From: Gemmatimonadota bacterium
GTDB lineage: Bacteria; Gemmatimonadota; Gemmatimonadetes; Gemmatimonadales; Gemmatimonadaceae
Length of the DNA: 48,598 nt
Assembly: GCA_016218305.1 (NCBI GenBank)
Contig: JACREJ010000085.1
Location: 1 to 48,598 of the forward strand
Direction of reading: 5' to 3'
How positions within the stretch are numbered: the stretch's first letter is position 1; each line of letters opens with the position of its first letter. The position numbers were made by a program, and so were the translations under genes. Below the pieces are notes generated by a model. It was given only the letters and a program-made list of their open reading frames with translations, ran no database searches and was not told the origin of the DNA. Shown piece by piece: positions 36,918 through 45,537 of the stretch.

Positions 36918-38443
36918 CCCAGACCACCCCGCTCGCGCTCGACGGGAATTCGCTCACGCTTGCCGATGTGCGCGATGTCGCCGTCCACCGCCGGCCCGTG
37001 ATGCTCGCCGACGCGGCACGCGCGCGCATGCTGGCGACGCGCGCCGTCGTCGCCGACATCGTGCAGCGCAACGACGTCGTCTACGGCGTCACCACCGGCT
37101 TCGGCAAGCTCTCCGACATCGGCATTCCGGCCGACAAGCTGGCACAGCTGCAGGTGAACCTCGTCCGCAGCCATGTCGCGGGCGTTGGCCCGGAACTGGC
37201 CGAGCCCGAAGCGCGCGCCATGATGCTGCTGCGCGCCAACGTGATGGCGAAGGGCTTCTCGGGAGCGCGGCCGGACCTGCCGGACCTCGTCTGCGCGATG
37301 CTCAACGCCGACCTCTGGCCCGTGGTGCCGGAGCAGGGCTCGGTGGGCGCCAGCGGCGACCTCGCGCCGCTCGCTGCGCTCGCCGTGACGCTCATCGGCG
37401 AAGGGATGCTGCATACGCCGGATGGACGCCTCCTCCCGGCCGCCGAGGCCCTGAAGTTTGCCAAGCTCCATCCCGTGACGCTGGCCCCCAAGGAGGGGCT
37501 GACGCTCATCAACGGGACGCAGGCGCACACCGCCGTGGCGGCGCTCGCCGTCGCCGAGGCGCGCGCCCTGTGGGAAGCGGCGCACGTGGCCGGCGCGCTG
37601 TCGCTCGAAGCGCTCAAGGGGTCGCCCACCGCCTTCGACGAGCGCATTCACGACGCACGCGGCCAGGAGGGCCAGGCGGTCAGCGCCGCGCTGCTGCGCA
37701 CGCTGCTCGAGAACAGCCCGCTGCGCGAATCGCACCGTGACGGCGATCCGCGCGTGCAGGATGCCTACGCGCTGCGCTGCATGCCGCAGGTGCACGGGCC
37801 GGTGCTCGACGCCATTCGCTTCGCCGAGGGGCTGATCGGCCGCGAGCTGAACGCCGCCACCGACAACCCGCTCGTCTTCACCAACGGCGAACTGCTCAGC
37901 GGCGGCAACTTCCACGGGCAGGCGGTGGCGATGGCGCTCGACGTGCTCGCCATTGCGATGACGAATCTCGCGACCATCGCCGAACGCCGCATTGACCGCC
38001 TCGTGCACCCCGACCTCAACGAAGGGCTGCCGCCCTTCCTCTCGGCTGCGGCCGGGCTGAACAGCGGCTTCATGATGGCGCAGGTCTCCGCCGCCGCGCT
38101 GGCCAGCGAGTGCAAGGTGCTCTCACATCCGGCCAGCGTGGATACCATCCCCACCGATGGCAGCAAGGAAGACGTCGTGCCGATGGCGATGGGCGCGGCG
38201 TGGAAGCTGCGCCGCATCATCGGCAACGTGCGCCACGTCCTTGCCATCGAGCTGATGTGCGCGGCGCAGGGGCTGGAATACCGGCGGCCGCTGCGCAGCA
38301 GTGACGCGGTCGAGCGCGCCCACGCCGCCGTCCGTCGCGTCGTGGCGCCGCTCGGCGACGATCGCATGCTGACCCCAGATATCCAGGCCATCGCCGCCGC
38401 CCTCCTGCGGCGTGCATTCGCCGTGGCCGAAGGAGAGGCCTGA
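36914..38443 (+). CDS. hutH: Histidine ammonia-lyase
   Basis: Converts L-histidine to urocanate and ammonia, the first step of histidine degradation. The 509 residues match the family. The MIO cofactor forms from A146-S147-G148 in [33 protein letters not shown] near 56-67, [13 protein letters not shown] near 196, [22 protein letters not shown] and [20 protein letters not shown] are further active-site blocks. The ATG overlaps the lptD stop and the TGA overlaps the hutU ATG, so it lies in one coupled run with envelope genes. Confidence 0.97.
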   Translation: MTQTTPLALDGNSLTLADVRDVAVHRRPVMLADAARARMLATRAVVADIVQRNDVVYGVTTGFGKLSDIGIPADKLAQLQVNLVRSHVAGVGPELAEPEARAMMLLRANVMAKGFSGARPDLPDLVCAMLNADLWPVVPEQGSVGASGDLAPLAALAVTLIGEGMLHTPDGRLLPAAEALKFAKLHPVTLAPKEGLTLINGTQAHTAVAALAVAEARALWEAAHVAGALSLEALKGSPTAFDERIHDARGQEGQAVSAALLRTLLENSPLRESHRDGDPRVQDAYALRCMPQVHGPVLDAIRFAEGLIGRELNAATDNPLVFTNGELLSGGNFHGQAVAMALDVLAIAMTNLATIAERRIDRLVHPDLNEGLPPFLSAAAGLNSGFMMAQVSAAALASECKVLSHPASVDTIPTDGSKEDVVPMAMGAAWKLRRIIGNVRHVLAIELMCAAQGLEYRRPLRSSDAVERAHAAVRRVVAPLGDDRMLTPDIQAIAAALLRRAFAVAEGEA

Positions 38444-40101
38444 TGACCGCTGCCGCCCACGAAGTCCGCGCGCCGCGCGGTTCCGCCATCTCCTGCAAGG
38501 GATGGCAGCAGGAAGCCGCCCTGCGCATGCTGATGAATAACCTCGACCCCGACGTCGCCGAGCGTCCGGACGACCTCGTGGTGTACGGCGGCACCGGAAA
38601 GGCCGCGCGGAACTGGGAGTGCTTCGAGGCCATCGTGCGCGCCCTGCGCGCGCTCGAGCACGATGAAACCCTGCTCGTGCAGAGCGGCAAGCCCGTCGCC
38701 GTCTTTCGCACGCACGCGCACGCGCCGCGCGTGCTGATCGCCAACAGCAACCTCGTGGGGCGGTTTGCCACGTGGGAGCACTTCCGCGAGCTCGAGCGGA
38801 AGGGGCTGATGATGTACGGCCAGATGACGGCCGGGTCGTGGATCTACATCGGCTCGCAGGGCATCGTGCAGGGGACGTACGAGACGTTCGGTTCGCTGGC
38901 CCGCAAGCACTTCAACGGGTCGCTGGCCGGCAAGTTCGTGCTCACTGCCGGGCTCGGGGGCATGGGCGGCGCCCAGCCGCTCGCCGCCACGATGAACGAC
39001 GCCGCCTTTCTCGGCGTCGAGGTGGACCCGTCGCGCATCGAGAAGCGGCTGGCCACCGGCTACTGCGACAAGATGACGGCCGACCTCGACGAGGCGCTGG
39101 CGTGGATTCGCGAGGCGCAGCGTGACACGCGAGGTCTCTCCGTCGGACTCGTGGGCAATGCCGCTGAGGTGCTGCCCGAACTGGTGCGTCGCGGCGTGAT
39201 CCCCGATGTCGTCACCGACCAGACCAGCGCGCACGACATGCTCAATGGCTACGTCCCGTCGGGCATGTCCCTGGAAGAAGCCTCCGTTCTCCGCACCCGT
39301 TCCCCCGACACCTACCTGAAGCGCGCCGTGGCGAGCGTCGTCGAGCACGTGCGCGCGATGCGCGCCATGCAGGACCGTGGCGCCGTTGCCTTCGACTACG
39401 GCAACAACATCCGCACCGTGGCGTTCGACGCCGGGCTCAAGGACGCGTTCACGATCCCGGGTTTCGTTCCCGAGTACATCCGCCCGCTGTTCTGCGAAGG
39501 GAAGGGGCCGTTCCGCTGGGCGGCGCTCTCCGGCGATCCTGCCGACATCGCGCGCACGGACGAGCTGGTGCTCTCGCTCTTCCCGCACGACGCGCACCTG
39601 AAGCGCTGGATCACGATGGCGCAGGAGCGCATTCACTTTCAGGGGCTGCCGGCGCGCATCTGCTGGTTGGGGCAGGGGGACCGCGCCACGTTCGGGGTGG
39701 CGCTCAACGACCTCGTCGCGCGCGGCGAGGTGTCGGCGCCCATCGTCATCGGGCGTGACCACCTGGACACCGGCTCGGTGGCGTCGCCGTTCCGCGAGAC
39801 CGAGGGGATGAAGGACGGCACCGATGCCGTGGCCGACTGGGCGATCCTCAACGCGCTGCTCAACGTCGCGAGCGGAGCGAGCTGGGTGTCATTCCATCAC
39901 GGCGGCGGCGTCGGCATCGGTAACTCCCTGCACGCCGGCCAGGTCATCGTCGCCGACGGCACGCCCGAAATGCGCCTCCGCCTCGAGCGCGTCCTGACGA
40001 ATGACCCGGGGATCGGCGTGGCACGGCATGCGGATGCGGGATACGAGATTGCGGTGCAGACGGCTCGGGCGAAGGGATTAGATCTGCCAATGCTGGGGTG
40101 A
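38443..40101 (+). CDS. hutU: Urocanate hydratase
   Basis: Adds water to urocanate to give imidazolonepropionate, with tightly bound NAD. 552 residues, as expected. The N terminus has [50 protein letters not shown] and [19 protein letters not shown] contain the NAD site. [18 protein letters not shown] holds the conserved Cys, and [19 protein letters not shown] the C-terminal block. ATG at 38443 shares its A with the hutH stop. A GA/CT palindrome begins at the stop codon. Confidence 0.98.
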   Translation: MTAAAHEVRAPRGSAISCKGWQQEAALRMLMNNLDPDVAERPDDLVVYGGTGKAARNWECFEAIVRALRALEHDETLLVQSGKPVAVFRTHAHAPRVLIANSNLVGRFATWEHFRELERKGLMMYGQMTAGSWIYIGSQGIVQGTYETFGSLARKHFNGSLAGKFVLTAGLGGMGGAQPLAATMNDAAFLGVEVDPSRIEKRLATGYCDKMTADLDEALAWIREAQRDTRGLSVGLVGNAAEVLPELVRRGVIPDVVTDQTSAHDMLNGYVPSGMSLEEASVLRTRSPDTYLKRAVASVVEHVRAMRAMQDRGAVAFDYGNNIRTVAFDAGLKDAFTIPGFVPEYIRPLFCEGKGPFRWAALSGDPADIARTDELVLSLFPHDAHLKRWITMAQERIHFQGLPARICWLGQGDRATFGVALNDLVARGEVSAPIVIGRDHLDTGSVASPFRETEGMKDGTDAVADWAILNALLNVASGASWVSFHHGGGVGIGNSLHAGQVIVADGTPEMRLRLERVLTNDPGIGVARHADAGYEIAVQTARAKGLDLPMLG

Positions 40102-40238
40102 GGGGAGGGGTGCAGGGGTTTGGAAGGAGCGAGGAGTGGAGAGAGGGGTGAGAAGAGAGGAGGCCTCCTCTCTCCTCCCTCCTGCCTCCACTCCTCTCTC
40201 CTACTAAGCCCCTGCACTCCTCCTCCTCCTCCCCTCCC
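40101..40238. repeat. Long imperfect palindrome, GA/CT-rich class (copy 2)
   Basis: It starts at the hutU stop and ends 15 nt before the next gene. The left arm has GGGGTGCAGGGG and GAGGAGTGGAGAGAGGGGTG; the right arm has CTCCACTCCTCTCTCC and GCCCCTGCACTCCTCC. The exact centre is the perfect 18-mer palindrome GAGAGGAGGCCTCCTCTC (about 40155-40172). It pairs over nearly its full length. It is homologous to 5808-6048, with the central region unrelated. There is no U-run after it. Confidence 0.85.
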
Positions 40239-40253
40239 GTATCTTGCTCCCAC

Positions 40254-41222
40254 ATGCTAAGCCCCAAGTTCAAACCCTGGCACCTAATCCCCTTCGCCCT
40301 CAAGTACGCCCGGCTGCGGCTGCAGCGTCGTCCGGTCCTCGTCAACTTCGAGGTCACGATGCGCTGCAACGCGTCGTGCGGCGGCTGCGACTACTGGCAG
40401 ACGCCCGCGTCGGAGAAGGCGAGTGAGCTGAAGTCGTTCGCCGACGCCGCGCGCGCCTTCGACCCGATGATGATCACGTTCACGGGGGGCGAACCGACGC
40501 TGCGGCGCGACCTCGAGGACATCGTCGCCGAGGTCGCGAAGGCGGTGCCGTACTGCTACATGAGCCTGCTGACGCACGGCGGCATGCTGACCCTCGAGCG
40601 CGCCCAGGCGCTGTGGGACGCCGGGCTCGCGCAGTTCAGCATCTCGCTCGACTACCTCGACGAGCGCCACGACACGGTCCGCGGCATTCCCGGCCTCGCC
40701 GCCAAGATCCTCGCGCTCGCGCCGCAGTTGAGCGCGCGGGGCATGGCGGTGCGCTTCAATACGGTCATCCGGGATGACAACCTCGACGACATCCTCCCCA
40801 TCGTACGGCACGCGCACGCCGTCGGCGCCGGCGTCAACCTGTCGGTCTACACCGACATGAAGAACGGCAGCAAGGACCACCTCATCCGCGCCGACCAGCA
40901 CGCGCGCGTGCAGGGGCTGGTGGACGACCTGCTCGCCTTCAAGCGCGCTCACCGCGGCGTCATCACCAACTCCGACTGGTACCTGCAGCAGCTGCCGCGC
41001 TACCTGCGCAACGAGATGCCCGAGCCGTGCCGGTCAGGCGAGACGACGATCCACATTGATCCGCGCGGCCTCGTGCGCCGCTGCCCCGACTTCCCGGCCG
41101 ACGCGCACTGGACCGAGTACAACGGCTACACGCCGATCGCGTGCAATGCCTGCTACTACGCCTGCCGCGGCGAGGCCCAGGCCCCGCTGACGCTTTCGCG
41201 GTTCCAGGACCTGCTGGCGTAG
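40254..41222 (+). CDS. Radical SAM protein with C-terminal cysteine cluster, function unknown
   Basis: A 322-residue radical SAM enzyme. The 4Fe-4S/SAM motif is C38-N-A-S-C42-G-G-C45 (CxxxCxxC) in FEVTMRCNASCGGCDYW, followed by MMITFTGGEPTLRRDLEDIV (the GGE motif) and YMSLLTHGGMLTLERAQALW. QFSISLDYLDERHDTVRGIP is typical of the MoaA/SPASM superfamily. The C-terminal region has Cys in EPCRSGE, RCPDFP and CNACYYACRGE, suggesting an auxiliary Fe-S cluster (SPASM or Twitch-like). No precursor peptide or partner is adjacent, so the substrate is unknown. It lies between hutU and hutI, flanked by palindromes. Confidence 0.8.
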   Translation: MLSPKFKPWHLIPFALKYARLRLQRRPVLVNFEVTMRCNASCGGCDYWQTPASEKASELKSFADAARAFDPMMITFTGGEPTLRRDLEDIVAEVAKAVPYCYMSLLTHGGMLTLERAQALWDAGLAQFSISLDYLDERHDTVRGIPGLAAKILALAPQLSARGMAVRFNTVIRDDNLDDILPIVRHAHAVGAGVNLSVYTDMKNGSKDHLIRADQHARVQGLVDDLLAFKRAHRGVITNSDWYLQQLPRYLRNEMPEPCRSGETTIHIDPRGLVRRCPDFPADAHWTEYNGYTPIACNACYYACRGEAQAPLTLSRFQDLLA

Positions 41223-41237
41223 CCGCGCCCGCGCGTC

Positions 41238-41308
41238 GCCGGGGCGCTTCGGTCGAACGGGGAGGCGGGGGTGCGCGCCGCCGGGGCGCTTCGGTCGGAC
41301 GGGGAGGC
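41238..41308 (+). repeat. Direct repeat, two copies of a 29-nt unit
   Basis: GCCGGGGCGCTTCGGTCGAA (first 20 nt of the copy at 41238-41266) recurs at 41280-41308 with one mismatch (A to G). The second copy is also the left arm of the palindrome that follows. Confidence 0.75.
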
Positions 41309-41397
41309 CCTCGCTCAATTCTCGGGTTCGCGAGCGCGCTGAGCGCGCCCGCGGACCCTCGAGTATTCGCGAGAACCTCCCCGTCCGACCGAAGCGC
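41286..41397. repeat. GC-rich imperfect palindrome downstream of the radical SAM gene
   Basis: The outer 22 nt on each side (41286-41307 and 41376-41397) are perfect inverted repeats (GCGCTTCGGTCGGACGGGGA and its complement). The exact centre is a perfect 7-1-7 hairpin GCGCGCT-G-AGCGCGC (41335-41349). The intervening arms pair with mismatches. It begins 64 nt after the stop codon. A shorter pairable region (GTGGGGCG from 41400 with CGCCCCCAC to 41468) follows. Confidence 0.8.
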
Positions 41398-41479
41398 GCG
41401 TGGGGCGCCGCGTGAGGAGTCGCGCGATCGAACTCCGGCGCTGGCGCGAAGCGCCGTCACGCCCCCACACCAGTGGTCG

Positions 41480-41595
41480 GCGGCGCGGCGCGGGGGATCC
41501 TTCCCGCGAATACAGGAGGGCTCAACAGAGGCGCGCGAAGCGCGCCAGTCAGGCCCGACAATTGAGCGGGAGGGATTCCCCGCGCCGCGCCGCGA
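41480..41595. repeat. Second GC-rich imperfect palindrome, upstream of hutI
   Basis: GCGGCGCGGCGCGGGGGATC near 41480 pairs with GATTCCCCGCGCCGCGCCGC ending at about 41595. The centre is a perfect hairpin GGCGCGC-GAA-GCGCGCC (41530-41546). The two palindromes and the region between them fill 41223-41600, where I see no credible gene; the open frames there are side effects of the symmetry. Confidence 0.75.
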
Positions 41596-41610
41596 AACCA
41601 CGAAGTGAAG

Positions 41611-41616
41611 TAACTT
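41611..41616 (+). promoter_or_regulatory. Possible -10 box of hutI
   Basis: TAACTT (41611-41616) is an AT-rich hexamer in GC-rich DNA after the palindromes, which would give a 5' leader of about 46 nt for hutI. The -35 is not clear. The leader holds an ATG at 41622 that opens a 26-codon frame overlapping hutI. Confidence 0.35.
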
Positions 41617-41668
41617 CCATCATGGCAGGTCCGACGCATTCCGCGCTCCAAGTCCTCAATCAGTCAGC

Positions 41669-42922
41669 ATGCCGCTCCTCTTCGACAACGCCGCCCAAGT
41701 AGTCACCTGTGCCGGCCCCCCCCGCGCCCGCCGCGGCAACGAGATGGGAGGCCTCGAGGTGCTGACGGGGGCGGCCGTCGTCACCGAGGGCGATCGCATC
41801 GTCGCCGTCGGTCCGCGTGACACGGTGCGCGCCGCGCACCCCGGGGCCGCGGTCGTGGACTGCGGCGGGCGTGTCCTGATGCCGGGCCTCGTCGATTCGC
41901 ATACGCACGGGATCTTCGGCAAGCCGCGGCACGAGGAGCAGGAATTGCGGGCCGCCGGCGTCGGCTACATGGAAATCGCCAAGCGCGGCGGCGGCATCCA
42001 CAGTTCGGTGCGCGACCTGCGCGCGCGCTCGGAGGACGACCTCTTCGCCCTCGCGCTGCCGCGCCTGCGGCGCCTCGCCGCGCACGGCACCACCACCGTC
42101 GAGGTGAAATCGGGCTACGGCCTCACCCCCGACGATGAGATCAAGTCGCTCCGCGTGATCCGCCGCCTCCAGCAGGCGCTTCCGCTGCGCCTCGTGCCCA
42201 CCTTCCTCGGTGCGCACGAGATTCCCGTCGAGTACCGCGCCGCGCCGCGCACCCGGGAGGAGTACATCGCGCTGATCGTGGAGGACATGCTGCCGCGCGT
42301 CGCCGCCGAGGGGCTCGCCGCCTTTGCCGACATCTTCTGCGAGCCCGGCGTCTATACGACCGACGAAGCGCGCGTCATCCTCGGCGCGGCGCGGCGGCAC
42401 GGCCTCCAGCTCAAGCTCCACGCCGATGAGCTCGAGACCGCCGGCGCCGCCGAGCTTGCCGCCGAACTCGGCGCTGTCAGCGCCGATCACCTCGCGGCCG
42501 TGTCGGAGGGAGGCATCAAGGCGCTGGCCGCCGGGCAGACGGTGGCGACGCTGCTCCCCGGAACGATGCTCTTCCTGGGCCGGCCTCGGCAGGCCCCGGC
42601 GCGGACGCTGATCGACGCAGGCGCCGCCGTTGCCCTCGCGACCGATTTCAATCCCGGCACCTCACCCACGGTCAACTTCCCGCTCGTCCTGACGCTGGCC
42701 GTGAGCCAACTCCGCCTGCGCGTCAGCGAGGCGGTCCTCGCCGCGACCGTCAATGGGGCGGCCGCCCTCGGCCTGGCCGCCGAAACGGGGCAGGTGGCCC
42801 CCGGCTACTCGGCGGATCTCGCGCTGTTCGACATCGAGGACGTGCGCGAACTTCCGTACTGGTACGGCGACCAGCGCTGCCACGCCACGTGGGTCCGCGG
42901 CGTCCCCGCCCACGGGGCCTGA
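41669..42922 (+). CDS. hutI: Imidazolonepropionase
   Basis: Hydrolyses imidazolone-5-propionate to N-formimino-L-glutamate, the third step of histidine degradation. 417 residues of the amidohydrolase superfamily: RVLMPGLVDSHTHGIFGKPR carries metal ligands H78 and H80; GYMEIAKRGGGIHSSVRDLR, AHGTTTVEVKSGYGLTPDDE, PTFLGAHEIPVEYR and KLHADELETAGAAELAAELG follow, and ALATDFNPGTSPTVNFPLVL closes the site. The HTH block reads HTHGIFGKPRHEEQE where many HutI have HTHxVFxGxRxxEF; the Arg is kept. hutG or hutF for the final step is not in the window. ATG at 41669 lacks a Shine-Dalgarno. Confidence 0.95.
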   Translation: MPLLFDNAAQVVTCAGPPRARRGNEMGGLEVLTGAAVVTEGDRIVAVGPRDTVRAAHPGAAVVDCGGRVLMPGLVDSHTHGIFGKPRHEEQELRAAGVGYMEIAKRGGGIHSSVRDLRARSEDDLFALALPRLRRLAAHGTTTVEVKSGYGLTPDDEIKSLRVIRRLQQALPLRLVPTFLGAHEIPVEYRAAPRTREEYIALIVEDMLPRVAAEGLAAFADIFCEPGVYTTDEARVILGAARRHGLQLKLHADELETAGAAELAAELGAVSADHLAAVSEGGIKALAAGQTVATLLPGTMLFLGRPRQAPARTLIDAGAAVALATDFNPGTSPTVNFPLVLTLAVSQLRLRVSEAVLAATVNGAAALGLAAETGQVAPGYSADLALFDIEDVRELPYWYGDQRCHATWVRGVPAHGA

Positions 42923-42974
42923 GCGGGGGGACAGGCGGTCTCCCGTCTACCCCCTGCCACCTACCATCTGCCCG

Positions 42975-43004
42975 TTGTCATACTCCCCGTCCGCGGCGTA
43001 CCTT
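42975..43004 (+). promoter_or_regulatory. Probable promoter of the TPR gene operon
   Basis: TTGTCA (42975-42980), an 18-nt spacer and TACCTT (42999-43004) followed by TC (TANNTTTC form). It is the best -35/-10 pair in the window and gives a leader of about 58 nt before 43069. Upstream, 42925-42955 has a weak G-run/C-run pairing that may end hutI transcription. Confidence 0.55.
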
Positions 43005-43068
43005 TCCAACCGGACGATTACGCCCGTCTAAGGTTGTGAACCTGGCCTGAAATTGCGCGCCGACCCCT

Positions 43069-45537
43069 ATGGCTGATCTCGCCAAGCTCAAGAAGAAGGC
43101 TGCCGACTTCGAAGCCGCGAAGAAGTTCGACAAGGCGATCGCAGCGTATCGCGAGGTCCTTGACGTCTACGACGCGGGCGACGAAGCCGACATCGAGGTC
43201 GCCCTCTACAACCGCGTCGGCGACCTGCTCATGCGCCATGGGGAGACCGCCGAGGCGGTCACGCTCTACGAACGCGCGGTGGACCTGTACGCCGAGGGCG
43301 GGTTCTTCAACAACGCCATCGCGCTGTGCAACAAGGTGCTGCGCTCCTCGCCGGGACGCGCCTCGGTCTACTACAAGCTCGGCAAGATCTCCGCGGCCAA
43401 GGGCTTCAAGGGCGACGCCAAGCAGAACTTCCTCGAGTACGCCGACCGCATGCAGAAGGCCGGCAACAAGAACGAGGCGTTCCGCGCGCTGAAGGAATTC
43501 GCCGACCTCTGCCCCGACCAGGACGACATCCGCCTGATGCTGGCGGACCAGCTGCTGAAGGCCGAGCGGAAGGACGAGGCCATCGAGCAGCTCTCGAGCC
43601 TGCTCGAGCTCTATCAGGCCAGCGGCCAGTCGGCTGAGGCGGACGCGACGCTGGAGCGCATTCGCGCCATTGACCCGTCGGCCACGCCGCGCACGGCGCG
43701 GCGCTCCGTCGAGGCCAAGGCCGCCGATGACCTGATCTTCCTCGATCTCGATGCGCCGACCCCGCCGCGCAAGACGCGGATGTCTACGGTCGCGCCCGTC
43801 GTCACCATGCCGGTGGAGCCGCCGACAACGCCCAAGGCGCCGACGCCAGGAGCCCCGGAGCCCGAGCCGCTGGTCGAGATGCCGGCCCTCGAGGGCATCG
43901 AGGCCACGCACTTCGATGCGAGCGCGACGACGGCCGACGCCGGTTCGATGCTCGGCCTCGAGACGACATCGCTTGTCCCGGATGCCGCGGATGAGTCGGC
44001 GCCGATGACGGCCGGGGAGTTCGCGGAACTCGATCTCTCCGTGGTGGAGGAGGTCCGGTCGCCGATGCGCGAATCCGCGCGCGGCCTCGCCCTGACGGGC
44101 GACCTGCCGATCATCGATACCTCGGCCCGACTGGGAGGGGCGACCGCCGAGGAGGAGACGGCCGACATTCCGCTGCTCGATTTGACGGACGGGCCCGCCG
44201 ACACCGGCGCCACCCCGACCCTCGACATCGAGTTGCCGATGATCGAGGTTGGCGTCTCGTCGCCCGCCGTCGAGTCGGCGCCCGCCGCGGCGGACGATCT
44301 CGGCTTCATCGACCTCGATGCGGCGCCGGTGGAAGCGGCCGCCGCGCCGGAAGTGGATGCGCCCACCGACTTCGGCGAAGTGGACGTCGACATCGTCGAG
44401 GCGCCGACGCCGCCCGTGCGCCGCACGACGTCGATGGCCATCCCCATGCTTGCCTCGAGCATCGAGGACCTGCGCGAGCAGGTGGCCCGCGAGCCGGAGA
44501 ACTGGAACCTGCGGCGGCAGCTCGCCGAGACGATGCTCGACGAGGGCCATCGCGAGGAAGGGCTCGCGATGCTCGAGGAGACGATGTCGGGCTTCGAGCG
44601 CGCCGGGCAGATCCACGAGGCGCGTTCGGTGGCCGACGAGGTCGTCCGCCTCAACCCGTCGTCGGTGCGTCATCACCAGAAGCGCGTCGAGTTCGCGTTC
44701 CGCGACGACGACAAGGCGGGGCTCGCCCAGGCGTACCTCGATCTCGCCGATGCGCTCTTCCGCGACGGCCATCCGGACAAGTCGAAGGCGGTCTACCAGC
44801 GCGTCCTCGAGATCGCGCCGACCGACGCTCGCGCCCTCGCGGCCCTCGAATCGCTGTCCGCCCTCGAGGCGCCCGCGCCGGCCCCGGAGCGGCGTCCCAC
44901 CGCCGCGGTGCCGCCGCCCGCGGCCGGCAAGCGCTACACGGGGATGATCACCGCCATTCCCGAGCCGCCGCCGAAGCCGGCTGCCGCACCCGCGGCTGCC
45001 GCGGACGAGGACTTCGTGTCGCTCGGCGACTGGCTGCGCGAGGACGAGGAACCCAAGTCCACGCGCATGGTGGTCGAGGAGAAGGAACCGACGGGCGATG
45101 AGGACGCGGACTTCCAGGACATGCTGCGCAAGTTCAAGCAGGGCGTCGCGCAGAACGTCGAGGAAGGGGACCACGAGTCGCATTACGACCTCGGCGTCGC
45201 CTACAAGGAGATGGGGCTGCTCGACGAGGCCATCGCCGAGTTCCAGAAGGCGCTGCGCGGCGCGCAGCTGCGGGTGCGCACCTATGAGGCGCTCGGCATG
45301 TGCTTCCTCGAGAAGGGGCAGCTGCCGGTGGCGCTCACCATCCTGCAGCGGGCGCTGGCCGAGCCGGGCGTCGGCGACGAACAGCTCGTCGGCGTGCTGT
45401 ACCTGCTCGGGTACGTTTCCGAGGGGCTCAAGAAGCCGGCCGAGGCCAAGGGGTACTACGAGCGCGTCTTCGCCGTGGACATCCAGTTCCGTGACGTGGG
45501 TGATCGGTTGAGCGCCGTCGAGGCGTCCATCTCGTGA
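43069..45537 (+). CDS. Large TPR-repeat protein with acidic disordered linker, function unknown
   Basis: An 822-residue cytoplasmic-looking protein (no signal or membrane segment). N-terminal TPRs cover about 1-215: KKAADFEAAKKFDKAIAAYR, YNRVGDLLMRHGETAEAVTL-YERAVDLYAEGGFFNNAIAL and YKLGKISAAKGFKGDAKQNF. A linker of about 250 residues, rich in Asp, Glu, Pro, Ala and Thr, follows (215-460). A second TPR block lies at about 465-600 (RQLAETMLDEGHREEGLAML and YLDLADALFRDGHPDKSKAV), then another Pro/Ala linker, and final TPRs from about 700 (YDLGVAYKEMGLLDEAIAEF-QKALR). TPRs bind proteins, and similar TPR-linker-TPR proteins occur in Gemmatimonadota and Acidobacteriota as far as I recall; no role is assigned. 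It overlaps the polyprenyl synthase gene by 4 nt. Confidence 0.8.
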   Translation: MADLAKLKKKAADFEAAKKFDKAIAAYREVLDVYDAGDEADIEVALYNRVGDLLMRHGETAEAVTLYERAVDLYAEGGFFNNAIALCNKVLRSSPGRASVYYKLGKISAAKGFKGDAKQNFLEYADRMQKAGNKNEAFRALKEFADLCPDQDDIRLMLADQLLKAERKDEAIEQLSSLLELYQASGQSAEADATLERIRAIDPSATPRTARRSVEAKAADDLIFLDLDAPTPPRKTRMSTVAPVVTMPVEPPTTPKAPTPGAPEPEPLVEMPALEGIEATHFDASATTADAGSMLGLETTSLVPDAADESAPMTAGEFAELDLSVVEEVRSPMRESARGLALTGDLPIIDTSARLGGATAEEETADIPLLDLTDGPADTGATPTLDIELPMIEVGVSSPAVESAPAAADDLGFIDLDAAPVEAAAAPEVDAPTDFGEVDVDIVEAPTPPVRRTTSMAIPMLASSIEDLREQVAREPENWNLRRQLAETMLDEGHREEGLAMLEETMSGFERAGQIHEARSVADEVVRLNPSSVRHHQKRVEFAFRDDDKAGLAQAYLDLADALFRDGHPDKSKAVYQRVLEIAPTDARALAALESLSALEAPAPAPERRPTAAVPPPAAGKRYTGMITAIPEPPPKPAAAPAAAADEDFVSLGDWLREDEEPKSTRMVVEEKEPTGDEDADFQDMLRKFKQGVAQNVEEGDHESHYDLGVAYKEMGLLDEAIAEFQKALRGAQLRVRTYEALGMCFLEKGQLPVALTILQRALAEPGVGDEQLVGVLYLLGYVSEGLKKPAEAKGYYERVFAVDIQFRDVGDRLSAVEASIS

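Noticed and set aside
37765-39762. Minus-strand open frame of 665 codons opposite hutH and hutU
   Set aside because: It spans two well-defined genes and shows no motif.
40963-41608. Open frames on both strands across 41223-41600
   Set aside because: The region is fully explained by palindromes and a direct repeat; the frames start in or run past the radical SAM gene and lack any domain.
41622-41702. 26-codon frame overlapping the hutI start
   Set aside because: It has no ribosome-binding site and no attenuator-like run of His codons; only one His is present. A leader peptide cannot be supported.
43018-45183. Minus-strand open frame of 721 codons opposite the TPR gene
   Set aside because: The plus-strand product has clear TPRs, while the antisense product is low-complexity Arg/Gly/Leu.
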